This document shows, in pieces, positions 30,973 to 39,146 of a stretch of DNA of 64,000 nucleotides (positions are counted from its first letter, which is position 1; each line of letters opens with the position of its first letter). Origin of the DNA: Magnetovibrio blakemorei (GTDB taxonomy: Bacteria; Pseudomonadota; Alphaproteobacteria; Rhodospirillales; Magnetovibrionaceae); NCBI RefSeq assembly GCF_001746755.1, contig NZ_MCGG01000011.1:13313-77312 (forward strand). The letters run 5' to 3'. The notes beneath the pieces are model-generated. The model saw only the letters and a program-made list of their open reading frames with translations, searched no databases and was not told the origin of the DNA. The position numbers and the translations under genes are program-made.

Positions 30973-30994
30973 AGCGCTTGGTTATATAAGCGCT
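30973..30994 (+). promoter_or_regulatory. Inverted repeat in the rpmE leader
   Basis: AGCGCTT-N8-AAGCGCT, a perfect 7-bp inverted repeat ending 20 nt before the rpmE start. It could be an mRNA hairpin near the SD (TTTGGAG) or an operator; an autoregulatory role is only a guess. Confidence 0.5.
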
Positions 30995-31014
30995 CCCTAT
31001 TTTGGAGTTGAGTG

Positions 31015-31239
31015 ATGAAACAAAACATTCACCCTGACTATCATGAGATCACTGTTGAGATGACTGATGGCAGCACCTTTAAGACCCGCTCTACGTACGG
31101 CAAAGAAGGCGCGACCTTGAAGCTTGACATCGATCCGAAGACCCATCCGGCTTGGACTGGTGTTCATCGTCTCAATGATAGCGGCGGACAGCTTGCTAAG
31201 TTTAACAACCGTTTCAAAGGCTTGGGACTTAAAAACTAA
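31015..31239 (+). CDS. rpmE: 50S ribosomal protein L31
   Basis: L31 bridges the subunits at the central protuberance. The 74-residue product [14 protein letters not shown]...HPAWTG is the long alphaproteobacterial form. It has no cysteine, so it is the zinc-independent (C-minus) type. The ATG at 31015 is preferred over the GTG directly before it; GGAG is 7 nt upstream. A hairpin terminator follows the gene. Confidence 0.95.
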   Translation: MKQNIHPDYHEITVEMTDGSTFKTRSTYGKEGATLKLDIDPKTHPAWTGVHRLNDSGGQLAKFNNRFKGLGLKN

Positions 31240-31269
31240 GTCCTGTCTGAAACGCGTCTATGGTTTTCA

Positions 31270-31298
31270 GGGGTGCCAGTGTCATGCATTGGTGCCCC
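31270..31298 (+). terminator. Hairpin after rpmE
   Basis: A 12-bp stem (GGGGTGCCAGTG with CATTGGTGCCCC, three G-T pairs) with 5-nt loop, 30 bp after the rpmE stop. The T tract is poor, so termination may be partial. The remaining stretch to 31540 contains no gene I can support; a 29-codon ORF from 31473 overlaps the cyclase start but lacks an SD. Confidence 0.65.
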
Positions 31299-31540
31299 TA
31301 TCCATGTGCACATTTTAGACGTAGTGTTTGATGTGTATTTGCCGCGAGCCCATTCTCCTGCAAAATCCCTCGCCTAAGAAAAATGGTCCGTTTCTCAAAA
31401 ATACTTTTTTGTTTAGAATCCCACACTTAGTAATCCTATAGTATGTTGAGGAAGTACGGTTGGGTAAATATTGATGAACGTAACCGAAGGAGCATGCGAT
31501 TGCAGCACGCACGCACCCGACGACGCTTTGGACCTTAGTG

Positions 31541-33544
31541 ATGGGAAGTTCAACCAGCTATGAAGTCCAGGTGATGCAGGGAGGGAAGTGGCGTATTCAT
31601 GCGCAGTTCCCACCGTCTGGTCGCGACGACGCCATAGACGAGGCCAAAACCCTGGAATCCATGCCGGGGTTGGCTGGCGTTAAGGTCGTGCGCGACAACT
31701 ACGATGACCGCACAGGCCTGCACAGAGAGCATGTGGTCTACAAACACGTTCCAGAAAAAACGGTGGCGGCATCAACGCCTGGGGGCGGCGCGTCTGGGGG
31801 TGGTGGCAAATATGCCCACTATTTGGCCCGTGCTGAGGCCAATAAATCCGCAGATATTGATTTTGGCGATCAGTTGGTCAACCCGCCCCCCCGCAAAACC
31901 TCCCGCATGGGGGTGTTCACCAAACTCATGTTGGTTTTGCTGATGTCCATTGCCATCGCGGCGGTGGTTGTTTTGCTGGCGAACAACATGCTGCCCTATA
32001 AAAAGATTGCCGGATTGCGCCTGTACGGCCCGACCCGTTCCAACATCATGATCGCTATCACGATCTGCACGTTTCTGGCCTCCGTCTTAATTTCCTATTT
32101 CGCCTTTATGCGGCGCGATGAATTGGATGTGCCGAACTTGGAAATTCAAGAGCGGCTCAAAAAGCAACTTGAAGCCAAGCGTCAAGCCGACGCCGAAAGG
32201 GCTCGCAAGAAAGAAATTGAAGATGCCCGCCAAAGACAGGCGGATGAGGAAGCCGCAAGAGCGGCCAAAGCGGCAAAAGACCAAGCCGATCGTGAGCGCG
32301 CGGAGCAAGAGCTTGCGGCCCTTGCTGAACAACAGAACGACACAGAACAAGAGTCTGCCGAACCGGAACCGGAACCCGAGCCTGAACCTGAGCCCGAGCA
32401 AAAAGAAGAAGAGTTTTCAAACCTGTCGCCCGTCGCCGAAGCACAAAAGGCCGTATTGATGGGCTTTTTCGGCGAGGCCGTGCGCGCACTGCCCCCCGAA
32501 ATGCGCAAAATGGACAGCTACAACCGCTTTGGCGTGAACCTCTTTCTTGCCGGCGCCGCCGAAAGCTTAGGGGGGGCTCGCAATTTGGATGGGGAAAGCA
32601 TCGCAGAAATTCTTGCCAGCACGTTGGGCATTATGGGCCTCAAACCCGAACACGCCCAAGCGTTCGCGAAGCGTTACGAAGACTATTTGCTGCAAGACGC
32701 CCGCTATATGGCGATGTTCCAATCCGGTCGCCAAACCATGGGCGCATTCCTTGACGGCGATAAAGAAACCCCCGCCAAGCTCACCGAATTCCTGAACGAG
32801 TGGAACAAACCCAAGGCCCCCGAAGACCCCGAAAAGGAAGTGGTTGTGATGTTCACCGACATCGTCGGCTCCACCGCCATGACCCACGAAAAAGGCAACC
32901 TGGCCGCCCAAGAAGTGGTGCGCGCCCACAACCGCGTGGTCCGTGATGCCCTGTCGAAAACCGGCGGGCTGGAAATCAAGCACACGGGCGACGGCATCAT
33001 GGCCTCGTTCCAAAAGGTCGCCGATAGTCTGCTCGCCACCCAGCAAATGCAGATGATGATTGAGATGCACAATCAACAAACCCCTGACATTCCGTTGAAA
33101 GTTAAGATCGGCATCAACGCGGGCCGCGTGGTGATGGAGGAAAAAGACCTCTACGGCGTCACCGTGCAAATGGCGGCGCGCATCGTCGACAAAGCCAAGG
33201 CCGATCAGATTTTTGTCTCCGACACCGTCTATGGCATGGCCAAAGGCGGCAGTTGGCGCTTTGTCCGCCGCGGGCCTTACTACCTCAAAGGCATCGACGG
33301 CCCGGCTTATCTGCAAGAACTGGTGTGGGACGATAAAGTCGATACCGCCACGGTTGAAGCCGCCGCCCGCGCGGAACGACCCCAGTTGGAGCAGCTCTAT
33401 ACCGCCGCCAGTGGCCTGCCCCTGCCCGGCCAAGCCGCCCCTCAGGCTGAGGCTCCCGCTGCACAGGCTGCTACGGCAGCTCCTGTGGCAGTTCAGGCTC
33501 CAGCAGCCGCACAGCCTGCTCAGGTGCCGCCTCGGGCCTCCTGA
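31541..33544 (+). CDS. Membrane class III adenylate/guanylate cyclase
   Basis: A 667-residue membrane cyclase. Parts in order: an N-terminal domain of about 70 residues (YEVQVMQGGKWRIHAQFP), a Gly-rich linker, TM1 (about 128-150), TM2 (about 168-187), and a Lys/Ala/Glu-rich coiled coil. An acidic EPEPEPEP run and a helical domain follow. The catalytic domain spans about 433-600: VVVMFTDIVGST (metal Asp), LEIKHTGDGIMASF (Lys for the base, second Asp) and DLYGVTVQMAARI. In the last motif Gln stands where the textbook catalytic Asn is, a change seen in many bacterial cyclases. The tail is Ala/Pro-rich. Start at ATG 31541, just after an in-frame GTG; the SD is weak. Confidence 0.88.
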   Translation: MGSSTSYEVQVMQGGKWRIHAQFPPSGRDDAIDEAKTLESMPGLAGVKVVRDNYDDRTGLHREHVVYKHVPEKTVAASTPGGGASGGGGKYAHYLARAEANKSADIDFGDQLVNPPPRKTSRMGVFTKLMLVLLMSIAIAAVVVLLANNMLPYKKIAGLRLYGPTRSNIMIAITICTFLASVLISYFAFMRRDELDVPNLEIQERLKKQLEAKRQADAERARKKEIEDARQRQADEEAARAAKAAKDQADRERAEQELAALAEQQNDTEQESAEPEPEPEPEPEPEQKEEEFSNLSPVAEAQKAVLMGFFGEAVRALPPEMRKMDSYNRFGVNLFLAGAAESLGGARNLDGESIAEILASTLGIMGLKPEHAQAFAKRYEDYLLQDARYMAMFQSGRQTMGAFLDGDKETPAKLTEFLNEWNKPKAPEDPEKEVVVMFTDIVGSTAMTHEKGNLAAQEVVRAHNRVVRDALSKTGGLEIKHTGDGIMASFQKVADSLLATQQMQMMIEMHNQQTPDIPLKVKIGINAGRVVMEEKDLYGVTVQMAARIVDKAKADQIFVSDTVYGMAKGGSWRFVRRGPYYLKGIDGPAYLQELVWDDKVDTATVEAAARAERPQLEQLYTAASGLPLPGQAAPQAEAPAAQAATAAPVAVQAPAAAQPAQVPPRAS

Positions 33545-33566
33545 CGCATTTTTTTTCGATTTCCCC

Positions 33567-33595
33567 CTTGCACGCAGAAAATCATCTACCTAACT
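33567..33595 (+). promoter_or_regulatory. Putative RpoH (sigma-32) promoter of hsp20
   Basis: CTTG at 33567-33570, an 18-bp spacer, then CCTAACT at 33589-33595. This resembles the alphaproteobacterial RpoH pattern CTTG-N17/18-CYTATnT. It would start transcription near 33600, giving a leader of about 147 nt before the hsp20 start, the size expected for a ROSE element. Confidence 0.6.
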
Positions 33596-33599
33596 CAAC

Positions 33600-33746
33600 T
33601 TTGCACCCCGGACGCTTTTGCCGGACCTTGTTGGACGCCGCTAAGCGGGTTCATTCCCGGTAAAAGCACGAGGTGCAAGCATGAACCGGAGCCTCGCCGA
33701 TGATCGGGACGCTCCATAACCTGAGTTGCTCAATAGGAGAACCATT
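33600..33746 (+). promoter_or_regulatory. ROSE-like RNA thermometer in the hsp20 leader
   Basis: The leader folds into hairpins that end on the SD. The final one pairs TTGCT (33726-33730) with AGGAG (33735-33739) across a CAAT loop. TTGCT fits the UYGCU consensus of ROSE thermometers, which puts a G opposite a G of the SD. Two stems precede it: CGAGG/CCTCG (33669-33696) and CCGA-TGA-TCGG (33697-33707). ROSE elements melt at heat-shock temperature and are typical of alphaproteobacterial small heat-shock genes. The 5' end is inferred from the promoter. Confidence 0.75.
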
Positions 33747-34208
33747 ATGCGTACAGTCGACTTTACCCCCATCAATCGTTTTGCCGTTGGTTTTGATCGC
33801 ATGCAGCGCCAGCTGGAAAGCATGGCCCACCTGGACGAAGCCACCAGCGCCTACCCGCCCTACAACATCGAAGTTTTGGCGGAAGACGCCTACCGCATCA
33901 CCATGGCGGTTGCGGGCTTTGCCATGAGCGATCTCGACATCACCGTGCAAGACGCGCAGTTGACCGTTGCCGGACGGGTCGAGCGCAGCGAAGCCCCGGT
34001 CGAATACCTCCATCGCGGCATCGCCACCCGGGCGTTTGAGCGCCGCTTTGAGCTGGCCGACCACATCAAAGTTACCGGTGCGGTCATGGACAACGGCCTG
34101 TTGCACATCGATTTGAAGCGCGAAGTGCCTGAAGCCTTGAAACCGCGCAAAATCGCGATTGAAGCCTCCGCTCCCCAGCGCAAAGCGATCGAACAAAAAG
34201 CCGCTTAA
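33747..34208 (+). CDS. Small heat-shock protein, Hsp20 (IbpA-like)
   Basis: ATP-independent holdase of 153 residues. The start at 33747 (MRTVDFTPINRF) has AGGAGA 6 nt upstream; the in-frame ATG at 33726 would lie within the leader hairpin. The alpha-crystallin domain runs from YPPYNIEVLAEDAYRITMAVAG to the GLLHIDLKREVPE strand, and IAI near KPRKIAIE serves as the C-terminal IXI anchor. IbpA-type members in alphaproteobacteria are usually controlled by ROSE elements, and one is seen upstream. Confidence 0.94.
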   Translation: MRTVDFTPINRFAVGFDRMQRQLESMAHLDEATSAYPPYNIEVLAEDAYRITMAVAGFAMSDLDITVQDAQLTVAGRVERSEAPVEYLHRGIATRAFERRFELADHIKVTGAVMDNGLLHIDLKREVPEALKPRKIAIEASAPQRKAIEQKAA

Positions 34209-34250
34209 GGCGGATGCTTTGAGGGCTTAAAATTCTTACACACACATCCC

Positions 34251-34282
34251 AAAACGGCGCGATCTGCGGATCGCGCCGTTTT
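34251..34282. terminator. Bidirectional terminator
   Basis: A perfect 14-bp stem (AAAACGGCGCGATC with GATCGCGCCGTTTT), loop TGCG. It serves hsp20 on the plus strand and the small membrane-protein gene on the minus strand. Confidence 0.92.
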
Positions 34283-34307
34283 CTGTGCAAAGTGGTGGGT
34301 TGGTGCC

Positions 34308-34451
34308 TCATTGGGAACGCGCCAACTGTCTCAAGATCAACAGATCAATTTTGACAATGCCCCAGATCAAAAATGCAGCAAGAGCGGCGGCTATAGCTCC
34401 AGCAGAAAATGATGGAAGCGCACTCAGAGAAAATATAAGCGGTAGCGACAT
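34308..34451 (-). CDS. Small membrane protein, 47 residues
   Basis: Not recognised. The ATG at 34451 is preceded by a near-perfect SD, GAGGAGG, 5 nt upstream. The product begins MSLPLIFSLSALPSFSAG and has one hydrophobic helix (GAIAAALAAFLIWGIVKI), then DLLILRQLARSQ and a TGA. A strong terminator lies 26 bp past the stop, so this has the parts of a complete small transcription unit. A hydrophobic helix with a short basic tail is typical of regulatory small membrane proteins, but no function can be given. Confidence 0.72.
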   Translation of the reverse strand: MSLPLIFSLSALPSFSAGAIAAALAAFLIWGIVKIDLLILRQLARSQ

Positions 34452-34948
34452 GATAACCTCCTCGGGTTAAGATTGAGAACTTAACCAGGATTATGACGCA
34501 ACCTTCATGAACCCGCTTTGAACGCGCGGTTAAGCCACTATTCAGCCAGCAGCGACGCCGCATGTGAGTCCGACAGGGAAAGACGCGGTTTTTTGCTCAC
34601 GGCGCACACCTTATTCGAAATGGGTTTGGGGCCGAAACGCATAAAGGGCCACCTTTCGGCAGCCCCTTAAAACGATATTCTAAAACGATCACTGAGCCCT
34701 GTTAAACTCGCCGTCTTATTTTTTGTGCGCAGACAATATCATGCAAATGGACGAGGTCAAGGTGAGAAATGCAGTTTGCCCCCCAAAAGGGTCAAAAAAA
34801 CGCCACCCCAATGAGGCGGCGTGAGTTTAACAGGGAGGTTGTCGGCGGCGGTGTGCGGATCGCCTCTCCGACCCTTAAACGCTACAGCAACGGCGTTAAA
34901 AGTGCGTTAACACAGGAACAAGCCCTTTTAAGTTGCACACCCCCCCGT
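34452..34948. other. Intergenic region with a minus-strand terminator
   Basis: A 497-bp stretch without a supported gene. Its clearest element is a minus-strand terminator at 34794-34821: a 7-bp stem (CGCCGCC with GGTGGCG), then T7, which ends the DUF1192 transcript. A second GC-rich stem with a GAAA loop lies at about 34646-34672. The remainder shows no ORF with an SD. Confidence 0.7.
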
Positions 34949-35131
34949 TCAGCTCTTAAAAAAGGCATCGGCACCCGCGCGGGCGGCATGTTTGGCGGAG
35001 ATGACGGCCTCGGCGCGCTCGATTTCCGCTTTCAGCCCCAGGATGTATTCGCCGATGGCTTCGATGGACAGCTCATCTAAATCTTTTTGCCCGACCTTGG
35101 CCTTGCGCGGTTCCAAATCATCCGTATCCAT
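34949..35131 (-). CDS. DUF1192 family small protein
   Basis: A 60-residue protein with the DUF1192 pattern: MDTDDLEPRKAK, LSIEAIGEYILGLKAEIERAE, then an Ala-rich helix. The family is small, acidic, alphaproteobacterial and of unknown role. The start at 35131 is preferred because AGGAGG stands 8 nt before it; the ATG two codons earlier would be too close. It diverges from the quinone oxidoreductase gene, a conserved neighbour in relatives. Confidence 0.9.
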   Translation of the reverse strand: MDTDDLEPRKAKVGQKDLDELSIEAIGEYILGLKAEIERAEAVISAKHAARAGADAFFKS

Positions 35132-35219
35132 GTGCATCTCCTCCTTGTCAATGCGTGCGCCATGATCATACTAGGACGAAGCCCTCCCCGGAAGACTCTA
35201 GAATAGGTGATGAGACTCC

Positions 35220-36236
35220 ATGCCCCACACGCTGCCCCAACACATGAGCTGCATCGAACTTGGTGACGCCAAGGGTGCCGATTCCCTGACCTTGACTGAA
35301 CGCGCCCTGCCCCAACCCGGACCGGGCGAGGTTTTGATCAAGATCGCCGCCGCCGGCATCAACCGCCCCGACCTGCTGCAGCGCGACGGCTTGTACCCCG
35401 CCCCGCCGGGGGCCAGCGACATTTTGGGTCTGGAAGCCGCCGGTGAAATTGTGGCGCTGGGCCAAGGCGTCAGCGGTTTGAGCCTTGGCACGCCCGTCAC
35501 GGCCTTGCTCAGCGGCGGCGGATACGCCGAGTATGCCACGGCCCACCAAGGCGCGTGCTTGCCCATCCCAGACGGCTTGTCGCTCATTGAGGCTGCGTCG
35601 CTGCCGGAAACGTACTTCACGGTGTGGAGCAACCTGTTTGATCGTGCCCACCTCAAGGCCGGAGAAAGCTTGCTTGTGCATGGCGGCACCAGCGGCATCG
35701 GCACCACCGCCATTCAAATGGCCCGCCAATTGGGGGTGCGCGTGATCACCACGGCGGGCAGCGCGGAAAAATGCCAAGCGTGCTTGGACCTCGGCGCTGA
35801 GCAAGCGGTGAATTACAAAGACCAAGACTTTGTCGAACAGGCTCGGGCGTTCGGCGCCGTGACGGGACGGGACAAGGGCGTCGACGTCATCCTCGACATG
35901 GTTGGCGGCGATTACGTGGCGCGCAACATCAAATCCCTGGCCCCCGATGGGCGGTTGGTCAACATCGCCTTTTTGCACGGCTCTGAGGTCACCTTGAACC
36001 TGATGGCGGTGATGCTCAAACGCCTGACCCTGACGGGTTCAACCCTGCGCGCCCGCGATCCCGCGTTTAAGGCGGCCATTGCCGAAAACCTCCAAAAAAC
36101 CGTCTGGCCGTTGCTGACGGATGGCTCGATAAAGCCCGTCGTTCACCAGACTTTTGCCCTGAAGGACGCCGCCAAAGCCCATACGTTGATGCAAAGCAGT
36201 CAACATATCGGCAAAATCGTGCTGAGCATGGACTAA
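35220..36236 (+). CDS. NAD(P)H:quinone oxidoreductase, PIG3-like
   Basis: Zinc-independent medium-chain dehydrogenase/reductase of 338 residues. Family features: AAAGINRPDLLQRDGLYPAP, GLEAAGEIVALG, and the NADPH-binding VHGGTSGIGTTAIQMARQLG. The structural and catalytic Zn ligands of alcohol dehydrogenases are absent. Probable one- or two-electron reduction of quinones. The gene diverges from DUF1192 and lies upstream of trcR on the same strand. Confidence 0.93.
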   Translation: MPHTLPQHMSCIELGDAKGADSLTLTERALPQPGPGEVLIKIAAAGINRPDLLQRDGLYPAPPGASDILGLEAAGEIVALGQGVSGLSLGTPVTALLSGGGYAEYATAHQGACLPIPDGLSLIEAASLPETYFTVWSNLFDRAHLKAGESLLVHGGTSGIGTTAIQMARQLGVRVITTAGSAEKCQACLDLGAEQAVNYKDQDFVEQARAFGAVTGRDKGVDVILDMVGGDYVARNIKSLAPDGRLVNIAFLHGSEVTLNLMAVMLKRLTLTGSTLRARDPAFKAAIAENLQKTVWPLLTDGSIKPVVHQTFALKDAAKAHTLMQSSQHIGKIVLSMD

Positions 36237-36335
36237 GATCAGCACAGGGCCGCAGACGTGGCCTTTTCCTTCAATTGATAAAAACTTTCGCAAACAGTTT
36301 ACCCGCTTGGGTTTTTGGGATAAACAGAGGTCACC

Positions 36336-36370
36336 GCAGCCCCCTTGATTGGGGGTTGCACCGTTTTTGG
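36336..36370 (+). terminator. Stem-loop between qor-like gene and trcR
   Basis: A 9-bp stem (GCAGCCCCC with GGGGGTTGC, one G-T pair) with a 6-nt loop, followed after a few bases by T5. It is likely a terminator of the oxidoreductase gene; because it ends only about 15 nt before the trcR start, it might also act as a leader attenuator. Confidence 0.6.
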
Positions 36371-36385
36371 ATAAGGAAAATCAGT

Positions 36386-37069
36386 ATGTCGAAGCCTTTG
36401 ATGCCCAAGGCGACGGCCGTTTGGCTCGTTGAAAACACTGCCCTTTCTTTCGAACAGGTCGCCGATTTTGTCGGTCTGCACGAATTGGAAGTTCAAGCTA
36501 TCGCCGATGGTGAAGTGGCGGTGGGCATGCAAGGTGCCGACCCCATTGCGTCGGGCGAACTGACCCAGGCCGAAATTGACCGCTGCCAAGCCGACCCCAA
36601 CGCCCAGTTGAAAATGGCCAAAGCCACCCTGCCCATGCCCAAAGCCCGCGGCAAGGGTGCACGCTACACGCCGGTGTCCAAACGCCAAGATCGCCCGGAC
36701 GCCATCGCATGGCTGCTCAAGCACCACCCCGAACTGACCGACGCACAAATCTCGCGCTTGATCGGCACCACCAAGCCCACCATCAAAACCATTCGCGAAC
36801 GTTCACACTGGAACATCAACAACATCAAACCGCAAAGCCCGGTGGGCATGGGCCTGTGTAACGAAGCCGACCTGGAAAAGGTCGTCGCCATCGCTCGCGC
36901 CAAAGCCGGCACCACCCACGTGCCCATTTCTGACGCACCGCAGATGCCCGCAGAACCGTTGCGCGAACCCAAACTGCCGACCATGGCCCCCGGCCCCAAA
37001 GCCGAAGAAGAAGCCCACCACACCGTCGAAAGTGTGTTCGGCCCGGCCAGCAAAAAACGCGAAGACTAA
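36386..37069 (+). CDS. trcR: Cell-cycle transcriptional regulator TrcR (DUF1013)
   Basis: A 227-residue DUF1013 protein. The start at 36386 (MSKPLMPKATAVWLVENT) is the conserved family N-terminus, with AAGGAAA upstream; the longer in-frame extension is noise. Two helix-turn-helix-like units are seen: LSFEQVADFVGLHELEVQAIADG and LTDAQISRLIGTTKPTIKTIRERSHWN-like sequence (about 125-150). The C-terminus is Pro/Glu/Lys-rich. DUF1013 proteins are alphaproteobacteria-specific, and the family is annotated as a CtrA-linked cell-cycle regulator; CckA is encoded 5 kb away. Confidence 0.9.
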   Translation: MSKPLMPKATAVWLVENTALSFEQVADFVGLHELEVQAIADGEVAVGMQGADPIASGELTQAEIDRCQADPNAQLKMAKATLPMPKARGKGARYTPVSKRQDRPDAIAWLLKHHPELTDAQISRLIGTTKPTIKTIRERSHWNINNIKPQSPVGMGLCNEADLEKVVAIARAKAGTTHVPISDAPQMPAEPLREPKLPTMAPGPKAEEEAHHTVESVFGPASKKRED

Positions 37070-37090
37070 TCCGGTCCTTCAAAGCCCAAC

Positions 37091-37120
37091 AAAAAAGGCC
37101 GCATTCCGCGGCCTTTTTTG
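37091..37120 (+). terminator. Rho-independent terminator after trcR
   Basis: Stem AAAAAAGGCCGC with GCGGCCTTTTTT around a 4-6-nt loop (ATTCC), ending in T6. It lies 21 bp after the trcR stop and is symmetrical enough to work both ways. Confidence 0.92.
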
Positions 37121-37146
37121 TTGTGTCACCCTCTGGAAACGACAAG

Positions 37147-37178
37147 CAAAACGGCGCGCCCTTGATGGACGCGCCGTT
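37147..37178 (-). terminator. Terminator of the rpsF-rplI operon
   Basis: Stem ACGGCGCG/CGCGCCGT with an 11-nt loop, followed on the minus strand by TTTTG, 45 bp past the rplI stop. Confidence 0.8.
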
Positions 37179-37222
37179 GTGTTTGGTGACAGCGTTGGTT
37201 AACGCCCGAAAGGGAAAAAGGC

Positions 37223-37842
37223 TTATTCTTCGCCAGCTTCACCCGCGTCGCCTTCAACGTCAGCGTCGTCATCGGCACCGCCAAATTCTTCAGCTGCAGC
37301 CGCTTTTTGCTCAGCAAGAATGGCATCGGCGACATCCGTGTCGTCGTCTTCATTTTTGTTGACGGCATGGCCGGTCGAAGCCTGAATTTGGGCTTCGTCA
37401 GCAGAACGTGCAACGTTGGCCGTTACGGTCGTGGAGACTTCCGGGTGCAGGCTTACGGACACGGTGTACAGGCCCAAGGTCTTAATCGGGTGCTCAAGAT
37501 TGACTTGACTACGTGCCACGGTGAAACCGGCATCGGTCACAGCAGCCGCGATGTCACGGGCGTTAACGGAACCGTACAGGTGACCAGCTTCGCCAGCTTG
37601 ACGGATCAAGACGACCGACAGGCCAACCATTTTCGTCGCCACGGCATCAGCTTCTTCACGTTGTTTGAGGTTTTCGGCTCAAGTTGAGCGCGTTGGGTTT
37701 CAAAACGCTTTTTGTTCTCAGCCGTTGCACGCAAAGCTTTTTCGCGCGGCAGCAAGAAGTTACGGGCAAAACCGGGTTTGACGTTGACGATATCGCCCAT
37801 CTGACCCAGCTTCTCAACGCGTTCTAACAAAATGACTTCCAT
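37223..37842 (-). CDS. rplI: 50S ribosomal protein L9, frame broken by a 1-base indel
   Basis: L9 binds 23S rRNA near the L1 stalk and helps maintain frame. The start at 37842 ([13 protein letters not shown]) has GGAGGAA upstream. The first frame runs to RAQLEP and then turns to nonsense, while another frame continues [22 protein letters not shown] and the rest of the protein. Near 37676-37682 the coding strand reads GAGCCG where GAGGCCG would keep the frame, so a single G appears missing. Repaired, the product has 206 residues with both globular domains, the central helix, and an acidic Glu/Asp-rich C-terminal tail. A consensus error is likeliest. Confidence 0.92.
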
Positions 37843-37889
37843 TTTTAATTCCTCCGGCCCCTTTGGGAGCGGTCTAGTGTGAGTAGTAG

Positions 37890-38867
37890 TTAAGCGGACG
37901 GATCCATTCGGCTTTTCAGCCCCACCCACTGTTCCAAAATTCCAAGTCCCGCAATCACCAGGGCAAACCAGCCCGTTAAGATGACGATCACGTAAACCAA
38001 CCCGAGCAACGCACCCGGAAACGAGACAAAACTCGCAAGCTTATGCACCACAGCAAGGCCTAAGAAAAAGAACGGAACGGCCAGCACAAACACGAGGCTC
38101 CGACCGATGTATCCAATTTCCCCCGACATCAGCAACGCCACCAGCGCCGCCCCAACCAAGGCCCAACTTAACCAATCGGGGAGTTTGAGCTCCCTCAACT
38201 GAGGACTGGGGCGAATGTTGCGCCCGCCCTTGGCCACAAGCCCTTGGGCTATGACCATATTCACCAGCAACACATTGACCCACATCGCCGCCGTCATTCC
38301 GGCAAACAGAGGCGCCAAAGCCATTACCGCTTGTTGCAAGACATCTTCGCCTTGCGGTCCGGCGAAGGCTTTCGCCATCTCCGCCAACGCTTGGTTCACA
38401 AATTCTTCCAACCCGCCGCCGGTCAACAAAGAGCCGATGACCACCAACGCGCCCCCCATGGCCGTCAGAACGGCAATGAGTGAACCTGCTGGAAACCACC
38501 CCGTATCGCTGGGTGGTGTTCCACCATGTGCCCGTTCCTTGACCAGAGAGGCTGATTGTCCCTCTGACACGTCCCAAACGACCCCATGGGGGCCAGTGAG
38601 GCTGAGACGCACAATCACCCAAATGGGCAAAGCATACACCACGCCATAAACCAGCCCCGAATACGGGCTGGCCAACCCCATGACCATCACGGCGCTTGCC
38701 GCTGCGATCAGGGCTGCACGAGTCCCCAGTGCCAGCCCCACACAAACCAGGGGCAACGGGTGCACTAAGGAAAGAAAGAAAACGGCAATGGAAGCCCCAG
38801 ACAAAGATGCCAAGGCCAACATGCCGCTCACAATCCCGGCTGCAATGGCAAGAAGCTTATGATTCAT
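37890..38867 (-). CDS. DUF2232 multi-pass membrane protein
   Basis: A 325-residue protein with about eight predicted membrane helices and a charged loop near residue 105. DUF2232 proteins of unknown function sit between rpsR and rplI in many alphaproteobacteria, as here. The hydrophobic pattern ([38 protein letters not shown]) fits a S-component-like or MreD-like fold, though this is only an impression. It is co-transcribed with the ribosomal genes. Confidence 0.88.
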   Translation of the reverse strand: MNHKLLAIAAGIVSGMLALASLSGASIAVFFLSLVHPLPLVCVGLALGTRAALIAAASAVMVMGLASPYSGLVYGVVYALPIWVIVRLSLTGPHGVVWDVSEGQSASLVKERAHGGTPPSDTGWFPAGSLIAVLTAMGGALVVIGSLLTGGGLEEFVNQALAEMAKAFAGPQGEDVLQQAVMALAPLFAGMTAAMWVNVLLVNMVIAQGLVAKGGRNIRPSPQLRELKLPDWLSWALVGAALVALLMSGEIGYIGRSLVFVLAVPFFFLGLAVVHKLASFVSFPGALLGLVYVIVILTGWFALVIAGLGILEQWVGLKSRMDPSA

Positions 38868-38918
38868 GCCGTTGTGCTGAGGGTGCGCTCATAACACCCT
38901 CGGCAATGCTCCAGACTC

Positions 38919-39146
38919 TTAGCGAATGATGTAAGGCAACAGGCCGATGTAACGCGCGCGTTTGATCGCAATCGCCATTTCACGCTGTTTCTTCGCAGAA
39001 ACGGACGTGATGCGGCTGGGAACGATCTTGCCACGCTCAGAGACGTAGCGGCTCAAAAGCTTGGTGTCGCGAAAATCGATTACCGTCGCGTTTTCACCCG
39101 AAAACGGGCAAGATTTACGGCCACGAAAAAAAGGACGACGTGCCAT
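38919..39146 (-). CDS. rpsR: 30S ribosomal protein S18
   Basis: S18 binds the 30S platform together with S6. The 75-residue product [18 protein letters not shown], then [21 protein letters not shown] and [13 protein letters not shown], is typical. The ATG shares its A with the rpsF stop (TAATG), so translation of the two partners is coupled. Confidence 0.97.
   Translation of the reverse strand: MARRPFFRGRKSCPFSGENATVIDFRDTKLLSRYVSERGKIVPSRITSVSAKKQREMAIAIKRARYIGLLPYIIR

Noticed and set aside
31473-31562. 29-codon upstream ORF overlapping the cyclase start
   Set aside because: No SD and no visible conservation, and the cyclase start itself is adequate.
34345-34563. A 72-codon minus-strand ORF overlapping the 47-codon small membrane protein in another frame
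   Set aside because: It has no SD and lies in a different frame from the well-initiated gene at 34451.
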